From M3007 sp046299435 (GTDB lineage Bacteria; Bacteroidota; Bacteroidia; Chitinophagales; Saprospiraceae): 52,735 bases of DNA. Location of the stretch: the NCBI GenBank assembly GCA_046299435.1, contig JBKBIC010000004.1, positions 1 through 52,735 on the forward strand. The letters are read 5' to 3'. Positions 24,412 through 33,173 of the stretch are shown piece after piece. Every line of letters starts with the position of its first letter. Position 1 is the stretch's first letter. The position numbers were made by a program, and so were the translations under genes. The notes below the pieces were generated by a model. That model saw nothing but the letters and a program-made list of their open reading frames with translations, did not search any database and had not been told where the DNA came from.

Positions 24412-25473
24412 ATGGCAACTGCTACCAAATCCACCACACCGACCGCTGAAACGCCCGTCAACTTCAACAATCGCATCGTCACGCTCGACGAGTTCATCAT
24501 CCGTTCCGAGAAAGACTTTGCCTATGCCACTGGCGAGCTCACCGGCCTGCTGCGCGACATCGGCGTGGCCGCCAAAATCGTCAACCGCGAGGTCAACAAG
24601 GCCGGGCTGGTCAACATCACCGGGGCCGCCGACGGCGGCGCAAACACCAGCGGCGACACCCAGCAAAAACTCGATGTGTACGCCAACGAAAAACTCATCG
24701 AGTGCCTGAAAAACAGCGGCGAATGCTGCGCCATCGCTTCCGAGGAAAACAAGGACATCATCCAAATCCCGGCGGTGAACAGCAAATCGGCCAACTACGT
24801 CGTCATGTTCGACCCGCTCGACGGCTCCTCGAACATTGACGTGAACGTATCCGTCGGCACAATTTTCGCCATTTACCGCCGCAAAAGCGAGCCGGGCACA
24901 CCCGCCACGTTGGAGGATTTCCTGCAACCCGGCAGCAAGCAAGTGGCCGCCGGCTATGTACTTTATGGCACGTCCACCATTTTGGTTTATACGACGGGCA
25001 AAGGCGTGAACGGCTTCACGCTCGACCCCAGCATCGGCGAGTTTTGCCTGAGCCACCGGAACCTGCGCATCCCCGAAAACGGCCAATCGTACTCCGTCAA
25101 TCAGGGCTACTACTCCAAGTTCGACCTCGAAATGCGCCGCTACATTGACAATTGCAGCGACCAAAACTACGGCCTGCGTTACATCGGCTCGATGGTCTCC
25201 GACATCCACCGCATCCTGATTCAGGGCGGCATTTTCCTCTACCCCAGCACGCGCAAATACCCGAAAGGCAAACTCCGCTTGCTGTACGAGTGCAACCCCC
25301 TCTCGATGATTGTCGAGCAGGCCGGCGGCAAAGCCATCAACACCCAACTGAAACGCATCCTTGACATGGAACCCGGCGAACTGCACCAGCGCAGCACCAT
25401 TGCCATCGGCTCGCCTGCCCTCGTGGACGAGCTCAAAGCCTTCATCGAACGCTACTCCGCGCTGCCGCTGTAA
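24412..25473 (+). CDS. fbp: Class I fructose-1,6-bisphosphatase
   Basis: The product has 353 residues, close to the usual 330-345. Class I FBPase motifs are present: metal-binding EENKD and the core FDPLDGSSNIDVN with its catalytic Asp/Glu residues, and a KLRLLYECNPLSMIVEQAGG substrate-binding region late in the chain. It converts fructose 1,6-bisphosphate to fructose 6-phosphate in gluconeogenesis and acts in the cytoplasm. The ATG at 24412 begins a polar N terminus that leads into the conserved TLDEFI segment. A strong terminator follows the stop. Confidence 0.97.
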   Translation: MATATKSTTPTAETPVNFNNRIVTLDEFIIRSEKDFAYATGELTGLLRDIGVAAKIVNREVNKAGLVNITGAADGGANTSGDTQQKLDVYANEKLIECLKNSGECCAIASEENKDIIQIPAVNSKSANYVVMFDPLDGSSNIDVNVSVGTIFAIYRRKSEPGTPATLEDFLQPGSKQVAAGYVLYGTSTILVYTTGKGVNGFTLDPSIGEFCLSHRNLRIPENGQSYSVNQGYYSKFDLEMRRYIDNCSDQNYGLRYIGSMVSDIHRILIQGGIFLYPSTRKYPKGKLRLLYECNPLSMIVEQAGGKAINTQLKRILDMEPGELHQRSTIAIGSPALVDELKAFIERYSALPL

Positions 25474-25516
25474 GTTTTCGAGCGCGTTGATTTTCAACAA
25501 GTTGACACAAAAATAG

Positions 25517-25549
25517 AGCGCGGAGACCCGTCAGGTTTCCGCGCTTTTT
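25517..25549 (+). terminator. Rho-independent terminator after fbp
   Basis: AGCGCGGAGACC (25517-25528) pairs with GGTTTCCGCGCT (25534-25545) with one mismatch, followed by T5. It lies 43 bp past the fbp stop codon. Confidence 0.85.
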
Positions 25550-25564
25550 ATATGCCAATCGGCC

Positions 25565-25625
25565 AATTCTTAGGCTATTCTAAGGGAAGAATTGGGGAAG
25601 CAGGGAGACGTGCCGGATACTTTTG
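25565..25625 (+). promoter_or_regulatory. Promoter and possible operator of the TonB-dependent receptor gene
   Basis: The -7 element TACTTTTG is at 25618-25625, with a TTG at 25592-25594 as a -33 candidate (23-bp spacer). Upstream and overlapping the -33 lies an inverted repeat: AATTCTTAG (25565-25573) opposite CTAAGggAAGAATT. A dyad at this position could be a regulator-binding site, but no family can be assigned. The start codon is 25 bp past the -7 element. Confidence 0.55.
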
Positions 25626-25649
25626 CCGGACTTAAATTCTTCAGTTTTC

Positions 25650-27830
25650 ATGAAAAAATTATACGTCAACCTATTCACCGCACTTATCGCAAGCGCAGGT
25701 TTTGCCCAAACGACGGACACACTCAAAGACCAAACACTCCGCGAAATCAACGTTTCCTCGCGCCGCGAAACCATCGAACGCCTGCCCCAAGTGCAAGGCA
25801 CGTTCATCTGGGCCGGCAAAAAAACAGAGGTCATCAACCTCCAAAATTTGGACGCGAACATCGCCGAAAAAACGCCCCGCCAGATTTTCGCCAAAGTGCC
25901 CGGCGTATTCGTGTACGACATGGATGGCACGGGCAACCAGACGAATATCTCCACACGCGGCCTCGACCCGCACCGGGGCTGGGAGTTCAACATCCGCGCC
26001 GACGGCGTGATGACCAACTCGGACATTTACGGCTACCCGGCCAGCCACTTCAGCCTGCCGATGGAAGCCATCGGACGCATCGAATTGGTGCGCGGCACGG
26101 GGGCCTTGCAGTACGGCGCACAGTTCGGCGGGATGCTCAACTATGTGCTCAAACAGGCCGACACGACGCGCACTTTTGGCCTCGAAACCATTAATTCGGG
26201 CGGTTCTTTCGGGCTTTTCAGCAATTACACGGCAGTTGGCGGCAAGGTCGGCAAACTCGAATATTACGCTTTTTACAGCCGCCGCGTGTCCGGTGGCTAC
26301 CGCGAAAACAGCGAATCCGATTACGACGGGCAGGGCGTGTCGCTGAAATTCAGACCGTCCAAAAACCTCACGTTGAAGGCCGAGTTGCTCCGCTCCAATT
26401 ACCTCTACCGAATCCCCGGCCCTCTGACCGATGCCATGTTCGAGGCCGACCCGCGCCAAAGCACCCGCTCGCGCAACTATTTCAACCCCGAAATCTATGT
26501 GCCGTCGCTGGGTGCCGAATGGAAAATCGGCCCACAAACCCGGCTCGCTTGGTCGGCTTCGGCAGTGCTCGGCGACCGCCGAAGTGTGCTGTTCGACCGC
26601 ACGGCCAATTTCCGGGACACCATCAGCGCAGCCACTTTGCAATACGCCGGACGGCAGGTGGACATTGACAATTTCAACAGCTACACCACCGAGCTACGAC
26701 TGCTACAAGGCTATTCGCTGCTGGGCCAAACCTCCATGTTATCTGCTGGTATTCAATACATTAACAACGATTTGCACCGCCGCCAGCAAGGCAGAGGCAC
26801 GACCGGGACTGATTACGATTTGACGATTTCAGCCGCAGGCTGGGGCCGAGATATGCACCTCAAAAGCCAAAACGTGGCCGTCTTTGCCGAAAACAAATTC
26901 CAGTTCGGGCGTATGCTCTCGGTCAGTCCCGGTATCCGATTTGAATCGGGCACATCCAAAATGTCGGGCGACATTTCATACCTGCCGCCGCTGGAAGTGC
27001 CGAACACCATCCGCCGTAAGTTTCCGCTGTTGGGCGTGAATGCCGAGTTTGCCCCTACTTCGAGCCTGAATTTTTACGCGGGCTGGTCTCAAGCCTACCG
27101 TCCGGTGATTTTCAAGGACATCGTGCCCGGCAATTTTTACGAGCGCGTGGACAAGAACTTGGAGGACGCTTTCGGGCACAATGCCGAAATCGGCCTTCGG
27201 GGCACCCTCGAAAATTTCAAATGGGACGTGAGCGCGTTCACCATGCGGTACAACAACCGTCTGGGCAACGTCACGCAGTTTTCCAGTGAACTGGACACGC
27301 TGATTTTGTACCGCACCAACATCGGCGACTCGCGCACGAGCGGGCTGGAAATTTTTGCCGAGTACGGTTTCCGGCTGGGCGACCGCCTGTATGCCAGCGT
27401 GTTCACATCTACGTCCTATTTCGATGCCGAATATTTGGGCGATTCGGTGCGCGTCAGTGCCACAGAAAACCGCAGCATCGCAGGCAAGCGCGTGGAAAGC
27501 GTACCGGAATGGATTACGCGCAACGGCCTGAATATCAGGTACAAAACCCTAAGCGCGTCGCTGCTTTATAGCTACACCGGCGCATCCTACGCCGACCCGC
27601 TGAACACCGAAACGCCCTCCGCGACGGGCGCGGTCGGGCTGGTGCCTGCGTATGGATTGTGGGATTTCAACGCGACGTGCCGGGCCTTCCGGCAGCTGAC
27701 CTTGCGCCTGAGCATCAACAACTTAGCCGACAAAAAATACTTCACCAAACGCCCTACTTTTTATCCCGGCCCCGGCGTGTGGCCCAGCGACGGGCGCGGT
27801 TTCGTGCTGACGGCGCAGGTGCGGATTTGA
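25650..27830 (+). CDS. TonB-dependent outer-membrane receptor, FecA-like
   Basis: The product has 726 residues with a signal peptide (MKKLYVNLFTALIASAGFAQ). The plug domain (about 30-165) has the typical GVFVYDMDGTGNQTNISTRG and GRIELVRGTGALQYGAQFGG motifs of siderophore-type receptors, close to FecA (ferric dicitrate). The remaining ~560 residues form the 22-strand barrel, ending in FVLTAQVRI. No CarboxypepD-like N-terminal domain or STN domain is seen, so it is a simple receptor, not a SusC. The ligand, probably an iron complex, is inferred. The start at 25650 is chosen because it opens on the signal peptide. The stop is followed directly by a repeat hairpin and a convergent gene. Confidence 0.9.
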   Translation: MKKLYVNLFTALIASAGFAQTTDTLKDQTLREINVSSRRETIERLPQVQGTFIWAGKKTEVINLQNLDANIAEKTPRQIFAKVPGVFVYDMDGTGNQTNISTRGLDPHRGWEFNIRADGVMTNSDIYGYPASHFSLPMEAIGRIELVRGTGALQYGAQFGGMLNYVLKQADTTRTFGLETINSGGSFGLFSNYTAVGGKVGKLEYYAFYSRRVSGGYRENSESDYDGQGVSLKFRPSKNLTLKAELLRSNYLYRIPGPLTDAMFEADPRQSTRSRNYFNPEIYVPSLGAEWKIGPQTRLAWSASAVLGDRRSVLFDRTANFRDTISAATLQYAGRQVDIDNFNSYTTELRLLQGYSLLGQTSMLSAGIQYINNDLHRRQQGRGTTGTDYDLTISAAGWGRDMHLKSQNVAVFAENKFQFGRMLSVSPGIRFESGTSKMSGDISYLPPLEVPNTIRRKFPLLGVNAEFAPTSSLNFYAGWSQAYRPVIFKDIVPGNFYERVDKNLEDAFGHNAEIGLRGTLENFKWDVSAFTMRYNNRLGNVTQFSSELDTLILYRTNIGDSRTSGLEIFAEYGFRLGDRLYASVFTSTSYFDAEYLGDSVRVSATENRSIAGKRVESVPEWITRNGLNIRYKTLSASLLYSYTGASYADPLNTETPSATGAVGLVPAYGLWDFNATCRAFRQLTLRLSINNLADKKYFTKRPTFYPGPGVWPSDGRGFVLTAQVRI

Positions 27831-27907
27831 GGAAGAGTTGAAGAGAGGAAAAGTTGAAGGGTTGAGTTTGCTCGCGGGCAAATTCAACCCTTCAACTTTC
27901 CCCCTTT
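27831..27907. repeat. Hairpin array GTTGAAGGGTTGA at a convergent junction
   Basis: AAAGTTGAAGGGTTGA (27850-27865) pairs over 16 bp with 27884-27899. The left arm begins at the stop codon of the TonB-dependent receptor gene and the right arm ends at the stop codon of the opposite gene; each stop codon, TGA, has the form of the TTGA word of the array. The same word recurs at 44681-44815 and 45566-45645. Confidence 0.85.
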
Positions 27908-29056
27908 TCAACTCCTTTTCAGCCCCTTCACCACGACCAAGAGCGCGAGCGGCACAGCGGCGAACGGCATTTCCTGCGGCAAGAATTTCCAGAAAAGCAG
28001 TGCCAGAGCCGTCAAAATCGCCGTGCCCATAAAATAGTTGTCGGTCAATTCCGAGCGGTGGCGGCTGCGCCAAAAAAACAGCAGGTGCGTCGGCAAGGCC
28101 CACAAGATGTTCAGGTTGCTTTTGGTCGCGGAGTGGTCGGTCGCAAACCAAAGCAAGGTCATGACCAAGCCCACCAGACCGAGCACGAACCAAAAAATCG
28201 CATCGAAAATCCGGGCTGTGCGCGGGTTTGCCATGCTCAAAAGACCGATGACCGCCACGAAACACATCACCCAAAACGGGCTGCCGAGGAACCCATCCAC
28301 CGGGTCGGACTTGCGGATTTCGCGGGGCGGGAAGCCGCCTTCGGGCATTTCGCGCTCGGCCTGCACCAGCGGCGCGCCGTCAAAATTTGCCCGTGCAAAC
28401 AGGTCGTGCAGGTGGTCGGGCAGGAACATCCAGTCTTGCGCCGAAGCCCGGCGGTCGGCGGGCAGGCCCAGCACGAGGTCAATCCCGAACTGCGTCCACG
28501 GGTGTTTTTCGAGGTACGGGCGTAGCAGTTGGCGCATGGTGCGGCCTTTTTCCAGCCCGGCGGTGTCGAAATTGATTTGGTGGAAATGCGCCTCTTTCAC
28601 GATGTCGCGGATGCGGGTGGCGCAGTTGTCGTAGAAGAAATCGTATTTGTAATAGCGGTTTTCCTCGCGGGCGTTTTCCTGCAAAAGCTGGAAAAGCCGC
28701 TGTTTTTCAGCGGGTTGCAGATTCAATAACTGCTCCTGCATGGCGCGTCGTTCGTATAGGTTGCCGCGCTCGAAGGCTCGCGTCGGCTCCACGTTGAGGT
28801 AGTAGAGCAGTTTGCCCCGACAGAATTTGAGCAAGAAATTCGGCTGCTCGAACTCGAACGTGCCGTAGTTGTAGCAGCGGTCGTAGCCGTTGGCCGGGTC
28901 GAACACGCGCAAGGCCGAGTGCCCGAAAATGGAGTACACCTCCTCGCCCGGCGCGACGGTCATCAGGCTGATGCGGGCACTGTCGGACAGGCTTTGGCCG
29001 ACGAGCCGCAGCGCGGTGGCAGCGAAAATGGCGAGCAGCAGGCAGTGTTTTTTCAT
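27908..29056 (-). CDS. DUF4105 (Lnb N-terminal-like) membrane protein
   Basis: The product has 382 residues. The signal peptide (1-20, ending RLVGQS) is followed by a DUF4105-type domain in which a SIFGHSALRV motif, a YNYGTFEF stretch and a YDNCATRIRD motif (conserved Cys) are visible. The C-terminal third has about four hydrophobic segments (WVMCFVAVIGLLSM onward), so the protein is anchored in the membrane with the domain outside. The family is related to the N-terminal domain of lacto-N-biosidase-like proteins and is of unknown function in Bacteroidota. The start ATG is followed by the signal peptide; the next leftward gene is the 165-residue membrane protein, 36 bp upstream. Confidence 0.85.
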   Translation of the reverse strand: MKKHCLLLAIFAATALRLVGQSLSDSARISLMTVAPGEEVYSIFGHSALRVFDPANGYDRCYNYGTFEFEQPNFLLKFCRGKLLYYLNVEPTRAFERGNLYERRAMQEQLLNLQPAEKQRLFQLLQENAREENRYYKYDFFYDNCATRIRDIVKEAHFHQINFDTAGLEKGRTMRQLLRPYLEKHPWTQFGIDLVLGLPADRRASAQDWMFLPDHLHDLFARANFDGAPLVQAEREMPEGGFPPREIRKSDPVDGFLGSPFWVMCFVAVIGLLSMANPRTARIFDAIFWFVLGLVGLVMTLLWFATDHSATKSNLNILWALPTHLLFFWRSRHRSELTDNYFMGTAILTALALLFWKFLPQEMPFAAVPLALLVVVKGLKRS

Positions 29057-29092
29057 GGAAAGTTTGGAAAAGCGAGGTCGAAATCTGGCATT

Positions 29093-29590
29093 TTAATTCA
29101 CCGACATCAGCGGCCCCTTGCCGTGTTCCTCCACCCAAGCGTGGAAGGCCGTGCCGGGCAGGAACGAGATTTTTTGCCCGAACCGCCCCGCGCCGCGCAG
29201 CCACAGATGCACCACGCGCCGCCCGAAAAGGTGGCGTTTTTCCTCCATGCGTTCCACGTCCTGCCAGCCGTAGCGCACGGTCGTCCAATAGTTCGTGACG
29301 AAAAGGTGCGCGTCGTCGGCATCGAGCCGTTTCAGTTTCCAGATGGTGCGGTACACGAGCACGAGCCAGCCGAGCCAGACGGCGGTCATCAGCAGGCGCG
29401 ACACGAGCGCGGGCATCGCGCCGACGTACACATCGTCCTCGTTGACCAGCCAGAAGGCCAGCATGAGGCCCGTGAAAAATACCGTTCCGAACACAGGCAC
29501 GAACACACGCCAAAAAAGCGTGGCGTTCGAGGAGAGTTGGGTCGGGTGCGATTTGCCGTTTTTGGGCAGTTCGGCGGTGGAGATTTCCAT
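29093..29590 (-). CDS. Small membrane protein, function unknown
   Basis: The product has 165 residues. Two hydrophobic helices (about 27-50 and 60-83) are followed by a hydrophilic part that resembles a PH-like fold in outline (WKLKRLDADDAHLFVTNYWTTVRYGWQDVERM). It lies 36 bp upstream of the DUF4105 gene on the same strand, so the two may be cotranscribed. I do not recognise a family with confidence. Confidence 0.65.
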   Translation of the reverse strand: MEISTAELPKNGKSHPTQLSSNATLFWRVFVPVFGTVFFTGLMLAFWLVNEDDVYVGAMPALVSRLLMTAVWLGWLVLVYRTIWKLKRLDADDAHLFVTNYWTTVRYGWQDVERMEEKRHLFGRRVVHLWLRGAGRFGQKISFLPGTAFHAWVEEHGKGPLMSVN

Positions 29591-29836
29591 GCGTTGCGGT
29601 CGTTTCGTGAACGGATTTTCGGGGACGGAAACTGGCGTTTGGGCTTGATAAACAAGGGTTTACGCGCAGCCCGGTGGGTTTTTCGGCTGCGAAGGTAGCA
29701 GGTCTGCGGCACTGCTCGGCACAATCGCGGCAAAGGGTTTCGACGGGCGCAAAGCATCCAAAAAATTTGCCCCGCAACGCCGACCTTTGGCCGGGTTTGA
29801 AACACGTTTCGACCATCAACCAAAACCAATTTTGCC

Positions 29837-30793
29837 ATGAAAAAAATCGCACTCGCCAGCCTGTTGCTGCTCGGTTTCGCGCCCCTCGCGCTCGCACAAA
29901 ACGCGAAAAAACAGCCGCCGCACCAAACCGGCCCGGCCAAAGATCCGGCCCAGCTGACCCTCAAACTTTCGCAAAAACCGGGCGTGCCACGCGCCGAAAA
30001 CCCCTTCGGTGTGGGCAAGGCAAAGTTCCAGACCATGCCCGCGCTTGCCCGCCCGGATGCCAATTCGGTGGTGAAGGTCACACGCGGCGAATCGGGCTTG
30101 CCCATACTTTTTGAGGGAAAAACTGCCGAATCCGTGCCCGCAGAGGCCGAAAAACGCAGCATCGAGGAGCGTGGCATCGCCTATCTCGCCAGCCTCCAAC
30201 CCGAAGCCCTGCTCGACCCGGCCAACGAATTTCGGGCGACCCGCACCGAAACCGACGCGCAAGGCGGCGCGCACGTCCGGCTCGAACAGGTGTTTCGTGG
30301 GGTGCCTGTGTTCGGCGGCGAGGTCGTTGCCCATGCCCGCAACGGCGTATTTGAGTTGCTGAATGGCCGCTATTTTCCCACGCCCGCGTTGGCCTCCGTC
30401 GAGCCGGGCATTTCAGCGCAACAGGCGTTTGAAAAAGCGGTCGCCCACCTCGGCGCGACCCATGTGAAAACCGATTGGACGGCCCGCGAGCTGGCCCTTG
30501 TCGGCGGCAAAAACTGGTCGGCGGAGCTCGTCGTTTTTCACCCGCAGGAAAATTTCGAGGGCGAAAAACTGGCTTGGCACCTGACCGTCCGCCCCGATGT
30601 TTTGCACCGCCACGTCCTGCTCGTGGATGCCGCGACGGGCGCGATTTTGGAGGAATTCGACCATACTTGCGAGATAGCCGGGGGGCGGAAGTTGGGAATT
30701 GGGAATTGGGAATTGGGAATTGGAAATTGGAAATTGGGAATTGGAAATTGGGAATTGGGAATTGGGAATTGGGAATTGGGAATTGGGAATTGA
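29837..30793 (+). CDS. M4-type metalloprotease, N-terminal half (FTP/PepSY propeptide), frame broken in a heptamer tract
   Basis: The fragment has 318 residues. Signal peptide 1-20 (ending ALAQN), then an FTP domain (fungalysin/thermolysin propeptide; LEQVFRGVPVFGGEVVAHARNG near residues 150-172) and a PepSY region (WHLTVRPDVLHRHVLLVDAATGAILEEFDH), the usual pro-region of thermolysin-like proteases. At about residue 285 the reading frame enters a tract of heptamers (TTGGGAA), translated as LGIGNWE units, and meets a TGA at 30791-30793. The catalytic domain lies in the +1 frame immediately downstream (30699-33086). Removing one heptamer, or adding two, joins the two halves into one protein of about 1080 residues. 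Confidence 0.85.
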   Translation: MKKIALASLLLLGFAPLALAQNAKKQPPHQTGPAKDPAQLTLKLSQKPGVPRAENPFGVGKAKFQTMPALARPDANSVVKVTRGESGLPILFEGKTAESVPAEAEKRSIEERGIAYLASLQPEALLDPANEFRATRTETDAQGGAHVRLEQVFRGVPVFGGEVVAHARNGVFELLNGRYFPTPALASVEPGISAQQAFEKAVAHLGATHVKTDWTARELALVGGKNWSAELVVFHPQENFEGEKLAWHLTVRPDVLHRHVLLVDAATGAILEEFDHTCEIAGGRKLGIGNWELGIGNWKLGIGNWELGIGNWELGIGN

Positions 30794-30841
30794 GAAATTG
30801 GAAAGTGGGCACGGTCAATTTCCCAATTTCAAATTTCCAAT
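30692..30841 (+). repeat. Heptamer array TTGGGAA/TTGGAAA, 14-15 copies, with an inverted tail
   Basis: Fourteen contiguous heptamers run from 30692 to 30789, followed by a degenerate copy (TTGAGAA) that supplies the in-frame stop. At 30815-30840 the complementary words AATTTCCCAATTT and AAATTTCCAATC appear, so the array can fold back. It lies between the pro-region and the catalytic domain of the M4 protease. Confidence 0.95.
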
Positions 30842-33086
30842 CGTCCTCGACGGCCCCGTAACTGCTTCTGGCACAGACCTTTTGAACCAAACCCGCTCGT
30901 TCGGGGCGTGGCAAAAAGGCAGCAAATTTTACATGGAGGACGCAAGCAAGGCCATGTTCAATGCCACTGCTTCCACCATGCCGGAAGAGCCTGTCGGGGC
31001 CATCGTCACCCTGGATGCGTTCAACACGTCGCCCGAAGTGCAGTCCTCGTTCAATTACGATTTGGTGCAATCCAACAGCCTGACGTTTTCGAGCAAGGCC
31101 GCCGTCAGTGCCCATTGGAACTCCATCAAATGCTACGATTATTTCCGAAGCACCTTCAACCGCAACTCGATTGACGGCAACGGCGGCAACATTTTCGCCT
31201 TCGTCAATGTGGCCGAAAGCAACGGCGCGGGCATGGACAACGCTTTCTGGAACGGCGACGCGATGTGGTACGGCAACGGCCAAGATTTTTTCAAACCGCT
31301 GGCGGGCGGCCTTGATGTGGGCGGCCACGAAATGACGCACGGCGTGGTCGAGAAAACCGCCAACCTCGTCTATCAAAACGAGAGCGGTGCGCTGAACGAA
31401 TCCTTTGCCGATATTTTCGGGGCGATGATTGACCGCGACGACTGGAAAATCGGCGAGGACGTGATGAAAGCGGGCGTTTCGCCCGGCGGCGCGCTGCGCT
31501 CCCTGCAAGACCCGCACAACGGCGACGCGACCAACGGCAGCTGGTGGCAGCCCAAGCACATGAACGAAAAATACAATGGCTCGCAGGACAACGGCGGCGT
31601 TCACATCAACAGCGGCATTGTCAACCACGCTTTTTACCTTTTTGCCACGAACGCCGCCGTCGGCAAAGACCGGGCCGAGCAGGTGTATTACAAGGCTTTG
31701 AAGGATTACCTCGTCAAATCCAGCAAATTCGTGGACAGCCGCATCGCCGTCCTGAAGGCCGCGCAGGATTTGTACGGCCAATCGGTGGCCAACGCCGCCG
31801 CCGCCGCATTCGACGCGGTAGGCATCACGGGCAGCGCGCCGGGCGGCAACTACCTCGGCCAGCTGCAGCCCAATCCCGGCGACGACTATGTGCTCGTCGT
31901 GTCCGAAGATTACCAAAACCTCGACCTCGCCGACGGCGCGGGCAATGTGTTGGGCACGATGTACGACGAGGGTTTGCAGAGCCGCCCCAGCATTTCGGAC
32001 AATGGCTCGCAGATTGTGTTCGTCAACGAGGCTGGGCACATCATCACGATTGACCTGACCTACACGGGCGGCAACATCAATTATACCGTGAACCCGCCGC
32101 TCAGCAACCAGCCCGAATGGCGCAACGCCGCGCTCTCCAAAGACGGCACGTTCATCGCCGCTCTGACCGACAACTACGACAACCAAATCTATGTTTTCGA
32201 TTTGCTCAGCCCGACGGGCGCGGGCAAGGCGTTCCAGATTTACAACCCCACTTACTCGCAAAACGGCCAGATTACCGACGATGCCCGCTACGCCGACGTG
32301 CTCGAATTCGATTACTCCGGCGAATACCTGATGTACGATGCCTACAACGAAATCAAAAATTCGCAGGGCCAAGACATCAGCTACTGGGACATCGGCTTCC
32401 TCAATTTTTGGGAAAACAACCAGTTCACCGACGGCACGGGCGACATCTCCAAACTGTTCAACGGCCTGCCCGAAGGCGCGAGCGTCGGCAACCCGACCTT
32501 CTCGAAAAACTCGCCATTCATCATCGCCTTCGATTACATTGACGAACTGAACGACCGCAACGACATCCTCGGCGCGAACATCGAAACGGGCGACGTGGGC
32601 ACCCTCGTGGCCAACAACGGCGACCTCGGCTGGCCCAGCTACAACCGCTTGGACAACGCCCTCGTCTATCAGGGCCCTGCGGGCAACGCCACCAATATTT
32701 ACAAGCGCAACGTGAACAGCACGAAAATCACCGGCACGGGCAACGAAGCGCAATTCGTGGCAGACCACGTTTGGGCGGTCTGGTACGCCGACGGCAACCG
32801 CAGCCTCGTAGTGGATGCCAGCGAGCCGACGACCGCGCTCCAAGTTTTGGCCGCGCCCAACCCCGTGTCCGATGTGCTGCGGCTGACCGTCCCGGCCAAA
32901 GGCAACGCGACCGCGCAAATCGCCGTGCTCAACCTGCTCGGCCAAACCCTGCACTTCCAAAACGAATCGCTCGCCGAGGGCGAAAACCAAGTGGCCGTAC
33001 CGATGTTCGGGCTGCCGACGGGCACTTATTTGGTGCGCGTATCGGCTGGCAAATCAGCGGCAGTAGTGAAAGTGGTGAAGGAGTGA
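30699..33086 (+). CDS. M4-type metalloprotease, catalytic half with propeller and T9SS sorting domain
   Basis: The open frame has 795 residues but its first ~33 residues are translated repeat; similarity begins at about 30855 (DGPVTASGTDLL). The peptidase M4 core has HEMTH (zinc His residues) and the glutamate-bearing GALNESFADIFG. A beta-propeller-like segment (about 420-700) and a T9SS type A sorting domain (VLAAPNPVSDVLRLTV ... LPTGTYLVRVS) follow. T9SS exports the protein and the domain attaches it to the surface. Without the pro-region and signal peptide encoded in the other frame, this half alone could not be secreted, so a functional product needs a frame change in the tract. The gene ends at a strong bidirectional terminator. 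Confidence 0.88.
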   Translation: MGIGNWELEIGNWELEIGNWELGIGNWELGIEKLESGHGQFPNFKFPIVLDGPVTASGTDLLNQTRSFGAWQKGSKFYMEDASKAMFNATASTMPEEPVGAIVTLDAFNTSPEVQSSFNYDLVQSNSLTFSSKAAVSAHWNSIKCYDYFRSTFNRNSIDGNGGNIFAFVNVAESNGAGMDNAFWNGDAMWYGNGQDFFKPLAGGLDVGGHEMTHGVVEKTANLVYQNESGALNESFADIFGAMIDRDDWKIGEDVMKAGVSPGGALRSLQDPHNGDATNGSWWQPKHMNEKYNGSQDNGGVHINSGIVNHAFYLFATNAAVGKDRAEQVYYKALKDYLVKSSKFVDSRIAVLKAAQDLYGQSVANAAAAAFDAVGITGSAPGGNYLGQLQPNPGDDYVLVVSEDYQNLDLADGAGNVLGTMYDEGLQSRPSISDNGSQIVFVNEAGHIITIDLTYTGGNINYTVNPPLSNQPEWRNAALSKDGTFIAALTDNYDNQIYVFDLLSPTGAGKAFQIYNPTYSQNGQITDDARYADVLEFDYSGEYLMYDAYNEIKNSQGQDISYWDIGFLNFWENNQFTDGTGDISKLFNGLPEGASVGNPTFSKNSPFIIAFDYIDELNDRNDILGANIETGDVGTLVANNGDLGWPSYNRLDNALVYQGPAGNATNIYKRNVNSTKITGTGNEAQFVADHVWAVWYADGNRSLVVDASEPTTALQVLAAPNPVSDVLRLTVPAKGNATAQIAVLNLLGQTLHFQNESLAEGENQVAVPMFGLPTGTYLVRVSAGKSAAVVKVVKE

Positions 33087-33090
33087 TTTG

Positions 33091-33167
33091 AACTTTTACG
33101 GCCATTCAAAAAAACAGGGGTGTGCAAGTTTTGCACACCCCTGTTTTTTTGAATGGCCGTAAAAGTT
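33091..33167. terminator. Bidirectional terminator with a perfect 37-bp stem
   Basis: The 37 nt at 33091-33127 are the exact reverse complement of 33131-33167 with a 3-nt loop. Each strand reads into a T7 run inside the stem. It sits between two convergent genes: 5 bp after the M4 protease stop codon and 7 bp before the stop of the PKD-domain protein. Confidence 0.9.
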
Positions 33168-33173
33168 TGCTTG

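Noticed and set aside
30078..32990. Long open frame on the minus strand, antisense to the M4 protease
   Set aside because: It has no recognisable domain, and the plus-strand frames encode a clear protease; long antisense frames are common in G+C-rich genes.
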